Shown piece by piece: positions 22,401 through 34,400 of a stretch of DNA of 64,000 nucleotides. A program made the translations under genes and the position numbers. The notes below the pieces were generated by a model, which worked only from the letters and a program-made list of their open reading frames with translations, was not told where the DNA came from and made no database searches. The stretch comes from Lichenostomus cassidix. Its lineage: Eukaryota > Chordata > Aves > Passeriformes > Meliphagidae. Position 1 is the stretch's first letter; every line of letters begins with the position of its first letter. The stretch lies in contig VLJF02000046.1 of assembly GCA_008360975.2 (NCBI GenBank), positions 1 through 64,000 on the forward strand. Reading direction: 5' to 3'.

Positions 22401-25400
22401 CGAGGGTCTTGTCCTTGATGCCAACACCTGCATCCCCCCCTCTGAATGTGGCTGCTCCTTTCGGGGTCTCCTCCATGGCCTTGGAGAAGAATTTTGGGGC
22501 GACCTTGCCTGCACCCAACGCTGTGTGTGTGATGCAGAGCAGCGGCAGGTAGTGTGCCGGGATTCTGGCTGCGGTGCCGAGGAGGAATGCCGGGTAGAGG
22601 AGGGGATCCAAGATTGTTATCCCAGAATTTATGGAGTCTGCACCGCTGTTGGAGCCACCCACTACGAGACCTTTGATGGCAAGAAGTTAATCTTCCAGGG
22701 GACATGTGTCTACCTGTTTGTTGGGTTGTGTGAAGACACCAAAAATTTGGTGGGATTCCAGGTGTTGGTACAGAATGGCCACCAGGGCGACAACCTCATG
22801 TCATCCATTGCTGTGGTAACAGTCAAAGTCTACAACAAAACCATCAGCATCAGCAGGGAACACCCCGGAAAAATCATGGTGAGTTTAGGAAATGATCCCT
22901 TATCTTTTCATCACCATCTCCACCTCATCCCAAACTTCATCCCATAAACTAATGATTAAATTTGAAAGGAAATTAAATCAACGTCATTTGGGTGCTCCAG
23001 CTGTTGAGCACGGAATTGGAATTTGCTGTCAGACTGCAAATTTTACCAATTTTTATGGTTTTCTCCCCAGATTGATGAGCAGCTGGTCAACCTCCCATAT
23101 CACCACAGTGAAAGAAAGATTGTTGTCTATCGTGATGGGCAGGATGCGGTGGTAGAGACCAATTTTGGCCTCATTGTCACCTACAACTGGCACAGCCGCA
23201 TCACTGCCATGGTGCCTAATGGCTTTGCAAACACCCTGTGTGGGCTCTGTGGGAATTACAATGGTGCCGCCAGCGATGACATGATGATGAGCAACAGCCA
23301 TGTGACATCAGACCCAGATGCCTTTGGGAGCAGCTGGAAGGTCGCAGATGTCCCAGGATGTGTTGAGAGGTCAACAGTGGAATGTTCCAACACTGCCGTA
23401 CCTTCACGGCTGCAGCAGGAAGTATCTGGGAAGGGGTGTGAAATTATTTTGGAAGGAGGTGGACCCTTTGGAGCGTGTCATGGTCATGTTGATCCCCACC
23501 AGTACTTCCAGAACTGCATCCGTGACTCCTGCCTCTTCCCTGCTCAGGAAGATGGGATGTGTCCCATCATTGCCCACTATGCCACTGTGTGCCAGGCTGC
23601 CGGTGTGTCCATCGGAAGGTGGAGGACAGATAATTTCTGCTGTAAGTTGGGATAATTGTAGGGTTTTTCCTTCAGCAGTGTCCAGAAGATCCTCAAGTCT
23701 GTTCCAAATTCATGTATGAACAACCCACAGGTGGGTGGGAATCCAGTGGGAATCCCACCTAAAGTCTTGGTTGATCCCATAATCACCCAAAATAAACCCT
23801 TCCCGAGGAAGAAGTTGTCTCATCTGGAATACTTTACCCCACCTAGAATCTCCAATTTCTTGGTGTTGGCTACAAAGTGGATAATTTAGAGAGCAAACCA
23901 CCAGAAAATGCACAAATAAAATGAAATTGGGTTAAAGGGATCCAGTTTGGAGGTCAATTGAGAACCCAGTTTTGAGCGCTCCCATTCTTTGAGAGAATGT
24001 TCCATTTTTCTCCATAAAAATGGGGGAAATCAGGTTTAGCAGCAAAAATTCCTATTTTAGTGGGCTGGGATAGTTCTTATGGATGATCGTTGGATCATCC
24101 TCAGATATTCATTAAATTATCATTCAATGGTGTCCCTCATCACATCCACAGGGAGGAAAATTGAGGGTTTGCCATGAAATTGGGCTAAAACTCAGTATTT
24201 CTAGAAGTTCACACCTGAATTCCAGGAAACTTCCAGGATTTGGTTTGGAATTTCCTGGTTCCTCATTAATCCCATTGTTTCCCGGCAGATACTCCCTGTC
24301 CTTCCAACAGCTCCTATGAGCTCTGCTCCCACACCTGCCGGCACACCTGTGGTGCTGACTCTGCCAAATGCCCGGGGCGGTGCCGTGAGGGCTGCGTGTG
24401 TCAGGATGGCTTCATGCTCAGCGGTGATGAGTGCGTCCCTATGGCCCACTGCGGCTGCAGCCACCACGGAGTCTACTACAAAGAGGGGGAGACATTCTAC
24501 CCCACTGAGCAGGAGATGTGCCAGTGTCTCTCTGGTGGCACTGTGGAGTGCCAAAATACTTCCTGTCATGATGGTGGCCCTGGGAAGGTCATTGATGGTG
24601 TCTTCCAGTGTCCCTCTCAGGCGTCCAGCATCTGTGTGGCCACAGGTGACTGCACCTATGTCACCTTCGATGGGATGGCTTTCAACATCACTGGTACCTG
24701 TTCCTATATCCTCACCCAGACCTGCACAGGTGACAACATGACATCATTTGTTGTCACAATCCAGAAGGAGGCGCGGCAGAAGGGGAAGGTCTCTGGGATC
24801 CAAGCATTGTCTGTGGAAGTCTATGGGGTCACCTTGATGCTGAGACAAGGAAAGGGGGCAGATGTCATGGTAAGGTGGCACATCATGTCCAAATCTCATG
24901 GGATCCCCCAAAATTGGGTTTGCTTGATGGAGGGGATGCCTCAGCCCATCTCCAAGCCCAGTCCGTGCCCATCCCAACTTTTCTTTCTAAGCAAGATCCG
25001 TAAATGCATTAAAACATTGACTTGAAGGTGGAACCAAATTTTTTGTTCTACCTCCATCAACCTCAAAATTATGTTTCCTTGATGAGGAATCACCCTATCT
25101 CCAAGACTAATCCATGCTCATCTGAACTTTTCCTTCCAAGTGGGATCCATGAATCTATCAGAATATTGTTTGGAAGGTATTTTATCCAAATTTTTGGTCC
25201 AACCTCCTCACTGGAGGACATTTTCTTCTCTATCCCAGGTGGATTCCATCTCCCACCACCTCCCCACCATCCTAGGTGCAGGACAGATCCAGGTCTATCC
25301 ACATGGGACAGGTGTTCTGCTCCGCACTGACTTTGGCCTCATTGTCCACTATGACCTCGTCCAGCATGTGACAGTCACGGTCCCCCAGACGTACATGGGC

Positions 25401-28400
25401 CGCCTGTGTGGCCTCTGTGGCAACTACAATGGCCAACGCGATGATGATTTCCAGCTCTCCAGTGGCCAGCTGGCTCCAGATGTGACAGCCTTTGGATCTG
25501 CATGGAAAACAACAGATACACCTTGCGATGACGCCTGTCCCAAGGATGAGTGTCCCACCTGCGCAGAGGAGAAAGTGGCAGTCCTCCAAAAACCCAACTA
25601 CTGTGGCCTCCTCATGGCCCCTGAAGGTCCCTTTGGCTCCTGCCACCACATCATTGACCCGATTCCATATTCCCAATCCTGCATCCATGACCTCTGTATG
25701 ACCGGAGGAGACACGCGTGTCCTGTGCCAAAGTATCCAGAGCTATGTCAGCACGTGCCAAGACGCCGGAGTCACTGTGGGGGATTGGAGGACACCATCCT
25801 TCTGCCGTGAGTTTGAGAGGGCACAGAGGCAAATGTTCCCCATTTGGGGCCGGGGAGATCTCCAGTTGAGATCCCACTTGGAGCACCAGGAGTTTGGTGG
25901 GAAATGATCCCTGTTTGGGGGTGGGTGATGGTGGTGACACGCAGGACATGGGATGATGATGGGATGAGCCTTAAGGTCCCTTCCAACCCAGCTCAATCCA
26001 TGATTCCATGAAAATTCCAGCGCTCACCTGCCCAGCCAACAGCACCTACGTCCTTTGTACCAACACCTGCACCAACATCTGTGCCAGAAATGCCACTACT
26101 TGTCCCCAGACCTGCGCTGAGGGCTGCCAATGCCACCAGGGCTCTGTCTTTGATGGACAGGGATGTGTTCCTGAGGAGCAGTGTGGATGCTTTAGGGATG
26201 GGGAATACTATAAGGTAGGTTTTCTGGATGTTTTTCCTGGTTTTAGGCATTTATGTCTTTTTTCCCTTCATTTTCCCCCTATTGTTATATATTTGCTTCC
26301 TTTTTCCTTGCATTTTTTCCTTCTTTTCCCTATTTTATGTCCTTACCTGTGTTTTTCCTGCCATTTTTTCCTTTCTCTCATATTTTTCTGCATTTACCTC
26401 TGTTTACATGCTGTTTTGGTTTTTTTCCTGGCTTTATGGATTTTTTAAAATTAATTTCCCCCCTTTTTCCCTATTTTTATGCATTTGCATCTTTATTTCC
26501 TACATTTTTCCCCTCTTTCTCTGTCTAATTTTCCCAGCATTTTCCCTCTTTCCATCCCCCTATTTTTATGTCATCTTTTCCCTGCATTTCCTTTCTTCTC
26601 TTCTGCTTTTAGGCAGTTACATCCTTTTTCTTGCCTGTGGTTCTCCCTATTTTATGCAGTTGAATTTATTTTTCTGCATCTTTGCCATTTTCCCTATATT
26701 TATGTTTTTCCTCAGCACTTTCCCCCTATTTTTATACATTTATGTCTTCTTTTCCTGCATTTTCCCCCTTTTTTCCTATTTATAGGAAATCCCTTTGCCC
26801 TGTGATTTGTTCATTATTTTCCCTATTCTTCTGCACTTATGTCCTTTTCTCTGCATTTTTTCTTTTTATACCCTGTTTTTATGGATTTCCCTTTCTCCCT
26901 TCTCCCTCCCTGCAGCCCCATGAGTTGGTTTTCCAGAATCAGTGTCAGCGTCGTTGCACCTGTGTCCCTGGCCAGGGCCTTACCTGCCATGACCATGCTT
27001 GCACCAACGATGAATCCTGTGAAATCCGGGAAGGGGTCTTGGGATGCATCAATAAAAGTGAGGAAAAGTGGGGGAAAAGGGGATTTTAGAGGCAGAGCAG
27101 ATCTGGAGATGACTGGGGGGTTGACTGGGGAAAAAAGGTTAGGGGAGGTGGAGGGAACAGAATCCTGTCTCTGGCACTAAGGGTCAGGGACAGGGCAATT
27201 CTTCCCACAGCTTCTCCCAAGGCTTCTTGCATGTTTTTTTCCCCATCCCATGATTTTTCCCACAGTTCCTCCAATAGTTTTTCCCATTCCATGGTTTCTC
27301 CCATCTCATGGCTTCTTTCATGGTCTTTCCCATGGTTTTTCTCATTGTTTTTCCCACGTTTTTTCCCATAGTTTTCCATCCCATGGTTCCTTACATGATT
27401 TTTCCCATGGTTAGTTCTGTGGTTTCTCCCATACTTTCTCCCATCCCATGATTTTTCCCATTCCATGGTCCTTCCCATCTTGTAGTTTTCTCTATCCCAT
27501 GACTTCCCCCCACTTTTTTCCTGTCCTTTTCCCCAGTCCATGGCTTCTCCCAATGTTTCTCTCTTATTTCACTCAGCCCATGGCTCATTCCACTTTCCCT
27601 CCCCTCCCAGACCCCTGCAAATCCCTGCGCTGCCGCCCCAAGGAGCGCTGCCGGCCCCGCGGCACCGAATCCCGCTGCGTCCCAGCCCTGGTTGCCACAT
27701 GCTGGGCATGGGGTGATCCACACTTCCGCACCTTCGATGGCCTTGACTTTGACTTCCAAGGAACCTGCACCTACACCATGGCCGAATCCCATGGGAACGA
27801 CCCTGGGCTGGTGCCCTTCAGGGTCGAGGCCAAGAATGACATCCGTGGTGGGATCCAATCCATGTCCTATGTCTCCTTGGTCAATGTTGATGTCTATGGA
27901 CAACGCGTCTCCTTCCGTCGGAATGAGGATGGAAAAGTCCGAGTGAGTTGGGTAGAAATGTGGAAAATTTGTGGCTTTTCCCCAACTTTTTTGCTTCATC
28001 CAGCTCTTCCCAGCCTCCTTCTTCATCCAGCCAGTGTCAATGTTATTTTGGGATATATCAGTCAGATTGGGAGGCGGATTGTTGAAATGTTGGGATATTT
28101 TGGGAGAAAAATGTTGGGATATGCCAGGAATAAAGAGTTGAGAAATGGTGGGAATAAAATATGGGATATGGGGAATAGAATATTTGGATATGTCAGGAAC
28201 AGAATGTTCGGATAAGCTTGGAATAAGATGTTGTTATTTGTTGGGAATAAAATGTTGGGATATGCCAGGAATAAGATGTTAGGATAAACTGGGAATAAAA
28301 TGTTGCTATGTCTAGGGAATAAAATATTAGGATATTTCAGGAATAAAATGTTGGGATGCAGCAGGAATGGAATATTATGGGGTGTTTGGATATTCTGGGA

Positions 28401-31400
28401 ATAAAATACTGGGTTATAGTGGGAATAGAATGTTGGGATATGTGAGTAATAAAATATGGCAGCAATAAAATGTTGGGATATGTTGGGACTAAATCTTTGG
28501 AGTATGTTTGGATATGTAAGGTGCATCATGTCTAAACATGATGCAATTTAGTGTTGGAATATGCTGGGAATAAAGAATTCGGATATGTGGGGAAGAAAAC
28601 ATTAGGATACATTGGGAATTAAATACTGGTGTATGTTGAGAATAAAACATTGAGATAACTGGAGATGTCTGGCCACCGGCAGGTGAATGGGGAAGTGACA
28701 CTGCTCCCGGTGCTCCTGGCAGATGGGAAGGTGCAGGTCCGTCCCAGTGGACTCCGTGTTGCTCTGGAGACAGATTTTGGTCTCCGAGTCTCCTACGACT
28801 GGAACTGGCATCTCCTGATTGACCTCCCCAGCAGCTACTTCCGCCATGTTCGTGGCCTCTGTGGGAATTTCAACCTCAAGCCCCTTGACGACATCCCTGA
28901 GGCTGGCAACAATATCTCTGCCATCGTGACATGGGCCAAAAGCTGGAAAAGCGCTGACTCTGAGATTGACGACCCGATTTGTTGGGATTATTGTGATGGA
29001 GCATGCCCAGTGTGTGATGAGGAGAAGAAGGAGCTTTATGGTGGGAACCAATATTGTGGGATCATAAAAAAATCCTTCCAGGGGCCCTTCAGAGCGTGTC
29101 ACGACATAGTGAAGCCTCACGACTTCTATCGCAACTGCCTGTATGACATGTGCATGAATGATGGGGCGAGGTCGATCCTCTGCCAGGTGCTGGAGACGTA
29201 TGCAGCAACGTGTCGGAAGCATGGGGCCATGGTCCATGACTGGAGGACACCCTCGGGATGCCGTAAGGGCTGGGGTTTTCTTTGGAAAGGAGCCAGAGTG
29301 GGGGAGGATGGGTATCTCATATTTTCCAGATCCTTTCCACATGTTCCCTTATCCTTGTGTCCCAGATGTATCCCAGACCCTATCCTTCATTTTTGAGACA
29401 CCACATGTTCCAGACTCTTATCCTTGTGTCTCAGACCCCATCCTGCATGGCACAGACCTTTGCCATATGGCCCAGGCCTCATCCCATTTGTCCCAGTCTC
29501 TTCCCACATTTCCCAGACCTTCCTCCTTGCAATCCAGACCCTTCTTGTTTTCCAGACCCTTCCCCATGTTCAAGATCCTTTCCCAACTCCAACCCACTCC
29601 ACTGAATGCTGTCTACTCCCCTAATCCCTCCCTCACCCTGGTTCCCTACCCCTGCAGCCTTACCTTGCCCTGAAAACAGCCACTATGAGTTCTGTGGCAA
29701 CGCGTGTCCGGCCACCTGCTCCGACCAGGACAGTCCAGCCACCTGTGACCAGCCCTGTGTGGAGACCTGTGCCTGTAACGCCGGCCACGTGCTAAGTGGC
29801 ACGCAGTGCGTGCCGGTGTCCCGCTGTGGCTGCACCCGCAACGGCCGCTACTACCGCCCTGGTGAGGAGTTCTGGGGCGATGACACCTGTCGCTCCAGGT
29901 GTAGGTGTGACACGGAGCTGGGAATGGTGGTGTGCGAGGACTCGGGGTGCAAGCCGGGTGAGGTGTGCGCGGTGGTGAAGGGAGTGCGGCGGTGTGTGGC
30001 CAACAGCCGGTCCATCTGTGTGGCCACTGGTGACCCCCACTACACCACCTTTGACGGGCGCCGCTATGACTTCATGGGTACCTGTGTGTACCTGTTGGCT
30101 GGGCTCTGCTCCACTGACCCAACCCTCGTCCCCTTTGCTGTCACTGTGGAGAACAATCATCGCGGCAGCCGCCTAGTCTCCTTCACCAAGGTGGTCACTG
30201 TGGAGGTGTACAATATGACCCTCAGCCTCAGCCAGGAACATCCCCAGAAGGTCAAGGTAGGGATGAAGCAGGTGGTGGGAGTGTTTCAGAGTCATTGCAT
30301 GGCATTTGGGGAGGGCTCAAGGCCATGGTATGGTCTTCAGGTGCATTTTAACATCATCACATGACCCCTGGGTGGGACTTCAAGGTCCTTCTAGGGTAGA
30401 TGGGTTTCAAGGTCATTTCAAGGCATCTGGTTGGGTTTCAAGATCCTTCTATGGTGTTTAGGTGGGTTTCATGATCATTCAGTGGCATCTAGGAGGGCTG
30501 CAAAGTCATCTTGGTGGGCTTTGAAGTCATTCAATGGTGTCTTGGTGGGCTGCAAAGCATCTGGCTGGGTTTCAAGATATTTCCATGGCATTGGGTTAGG
30601 TTTCAAGGTTATTCTGTGGTCTCCAGGTGGGTTTCAAGGTCATCATGTGACATTTAGGTGGCCTTCAAGGTCATTCTATGACACCTGGGTGGGTTTGAAC
30701 TTCACTGTATGAGCTCATGCCACCCACGACTCTCTTTCCAGGTCAATGGTGTCCTGTTGGACCTCCCTTTCACCCACAACCACCAGCTCCAAGTGTCCCT
30801 CCGCGGTGTCCATGGTTTCATCACCACTGATGCAGGCATCACTATCACCTTTGACTGGTACAGCTATGCCCGTGTGATCATCCCCAACACCTATGCTGGT
30901 GCTGTCTGTGGCCTCTGCGGCAATGCCAATGGTGACCCCCATGACGACTTTGTCACCCGTGATGGCCATCATGCTGACAACGAGACCCACCTGGGGGACA
31001 GCTGGAAGGTTGGCGATGTCCCCGGGTGTTCACCTGGCTGCAGTGAGGGCTGCCAGGTGTGCAATGATGCCCAAAAACGCACCTACCGTGGGGACAAGCA
31101 CTGTGGGTTGCTGGGGAAGAAACGGGGGCCCTTTGCCGCCTGCCATGATGTCATTGACCCAGCTCCTTACTTGGATGACTGTCTCTTCGACGCCTGCCTG
31201 TATGAGGGGCACCAGGACACCGTGTGCCAGGCCATCGGCGCCTACGTCGCTGCGTGCCAGAGCCAGGGCGCTGCCGTGCGGCCCTGGCGCACCGCTGCCT
31301 TCTGCAGTATGGGGGACTTGGGGGCATATGGGAGGGTTTTGGAGGGCAGAGATGGACACAGGGGTTGGGCAAGGAATTTTGGACTCTCCATGGAGGATTT

Positions 31401-34400
31401 TGTAGTGTCAGGGGGAAGGGGGGCTGGGGCTGTCTGTTGGGCTTTGGGTGTCCACAGCAGGTTTGAGGTGTTGATGGGGGTTTTTGGGTCTTCATGGGGA
31501 GCTTTTGGGTGTCTGTGGGGGTTTTGGGATCTACACAGGGAGTTTTGGTGTGTCGATGGGAGGTTTGGGGTCTGCAAGAGGGGGTTTGAGCCTTGGATGG
31601 GAGGTTTTGGGGTTCAGATGGGAGTTTTGGGCTGTCCATGGGGAGTTTGGCAGTTGGGGTCTGCATGGGGAGTTTTGGGGCATCCATGATAATTTTGGGT
31701 GTCCATGAGGATTTTGAGGGTTTACAGGGAGTTTTTTGCGTGTTCATGGGTGTTTCCAACCCCACTCCCTTCCTGACAGGCCCTGTGTGCCCCCCAAACC
31801 AGCACTATGAGCTCTGTGGCCCAACCTGTCCCCCTACCTGCCAAGGCGAAGCTGGACCCCAGGACTGCCCTGATGCCTCCACGTGCTCCGAAGGTTGTTT
31901 CTGCAATCCTGGATTTTTCCGGAGCGGGGACAACTGCGTGCCCCTCCCACAGTGTGGCTGCACTTTGGGGGGCCGCTACTATCCCCAGGGGCTGGAGTTT
32001 TACCCTGAGCCCCCCTGCACCCAGCGCTGCACCTGCTCTGGAAATGGGGAGCTGGAGTGTCACCCCACTGCAGGCTGCTCCGGGGATGAGGAATGCACAG
32101 TGCGGGATGGGGTGCTGGGGTGCTACCCCCGCACCTGCAGACAGTGCCAGGTGTTGGGGGCAGGGGCTTACAGCACCTTCGATGGGCACCTGGGGAATTT
32201 TGGGGGATCTTGCACCCTCCCACTGCTGGAGTTGGAGAGGGGTGAGCCCGAGGAGGAGCTGGAGCCCATCACTGTGGCCTTGGAGCAGGAGGACACAGAG
32301 GTGCAGCGGGTGACGGTGATGGCACATGGGGTGACCGTGGCAATGGACAGGGGACAGCAGTGGGAGGTGACGGTAAGTGGGGAGCCTGGGGGCTTGGGGG
32401 TGCAAGCCCTGCTTTTGGGGTGGGAAACTAATTTTGGAGGCAAAAAAGGGGATGGAAATGGCATTTTGGGAGGTGCGGCAGTGAAGAAAGGCCTGATTTA
32501 GGGTGAAAGCTCTGGCTTTGGGGTGCATGCCATGTTTGGGGGCAACGCTTTTTGGGGTGTGAGCCTGGTTTGGCAGGTACAAACCCCGTTTTGGGGCGTA
32601 AAAAAGGGTTGGGTGAAAAAGAGGGGTTGAAAATGGGGTTTTGAGGGACATGGCAGTGGGGAAGGGGTTGTTAGGGGGTGCAAGAGCTGCTTTTGAGGTA
32701 CACACCCCACTTTTGGTGTGCACTCTGGGGTTTACAGACCCTTTCTGGCATGCAGACCCTGGGTTTGGGGTGCAAACCATGATTTTGTGGTTGAAAACCC
32801 TCTTTTTGTAGTGTAGCCACCCCCTTTTTGGGGTGTAAACCATGGGTTTGAGGTGCACAGAAGGAAGTGCAGACCCTGTTTTTAGGGATGCAAACCCTAT
32901 TTGGGGGAGTTAACCCCACCTTTGGGGGTCTGACTTCCCTTTTGGGATCCTCACCCCTGTCTCCCCCCAGGTGGATGGCGAGCGCCACTTGCTGCCGCTG
33001 TGGCTGCGGGGTGGCGCGGTGGGGGTGGCACAGGTGGGGTCCCACCGGCTGCTCCAGGTCCAGGGGGGCCCTAAAATTCTCTACGATGGTGACACGTACG
33101 TGGTGCTGACGCTGCCCCCCCCGTCCCGCCGCCCCCGCGGCCTCTGCGGCAACTTCAACGGCGACCCCGACGACGACGACCCCGACGGGGGGGCTCTGCG
33201 CAGCGGCCCCCAAAACTGCACCCACCTGGCGCCCGTGCCCAGCTGCTCCCCGGCCCAGGCGCGGCGCTGCGCGGTGCTGGCGGACCCCGAGGGGCCCTTT
33301 GCGGGGTGTCACGGAGCGGTGCCGCCCCGCGCCTACCTGGTGACCTGCGAGCGCCAGGTGTGCGGGGCGGGGGGCGACCCCTGTCCCGGTTTTCAGGGCT
33401 ACGCAGCCGCGTGCCAGGCGGCCGGAGGCGCGCTCCGGGAGTGGAGGGAGGCCACGGGTTGCCGTGAGTACATGGAGGGGCTGGGAATGTTAGCGTTGGG
33501 AATTTTGAGTAGTGAGATTTTGGGAGGGGGGTGAGAATTTGGGGTTAGGATTTTTGTGGAAGCAGGAATTCTGAGGGGAGTGGAAATCTTGGTAGGGGTG
33601 GGAATTTGGAGGTCTGGGGAGTGGAATGGAGTGGGGGCTCATTCCTGTATACAATACCCATCCTGCTGAGTACGTGTCCCCATTGCTAAGCCCACACCTG
33701 GGGGTTCCTCCCGAGGGACCCACGCTGCCAAAGCAGGACCCCCAGTCACAGCCCGAAAGGGGACCCCGCCCCTAAATGGGAAGCCTGTGTCCCCCAGTAG
33801 AACCTTGTACAACTAGTGGGGCCCTCCCGATGGCCCCAAATGGGAGCCCCATGGGACCACCCACCCCAAAGTTGGGATGGCATTGATCCCAGGAGACACC
33901 CATTGACCCCAGATGATCCCCCGATGATCCTATTGAGTTCAGATGAGCCCCCATTGGGGTGAGCCCCCACTGCTCCCCTTGGCCCCAGGTGACCCCCCCA
34001 TTGACCCCCTTTGTTTCTTCCCTCCCTCTCCCAGCCCTCACCTGCCCCGCCAAGAGCCTCTACCAGCTGTGTGCTCGCACCTGTGAGCACACCTGCGCAG
34101 GTGTGTCGGCGCCGCCCCCCTGCAGCGAGCGCTGTTTTGAGGGCTGTCAGTGCGCCGAGGGGCTGCTGTTCGATGGGGCTCGCTGCGTCCCCCCGGGGAC
34201 CTGCGGCTGCCTCCACCAGGGGCGCTACTTCCAGGTGGGTGTGGCCCCAGTGCCTCCCAAAACAGCTCAGTTCAGCTCCAGCCTCTCCCACTACAGCCTG
34301 CTTCTCCACCAGTCCCTTCCAGTTTCCCCCAGCTGATCCCACTCCACTGCACCCCCCAGTGTCTGTTGTCCATCACACTACACCTCATTTACCCCCAGTC

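Noticed and set aside
26228..27089. Phe-rich plus-strand frames resembling membrane proteins
   Set aside because: They are translations of the pyrimidine-rich minisatellite in intron 10.
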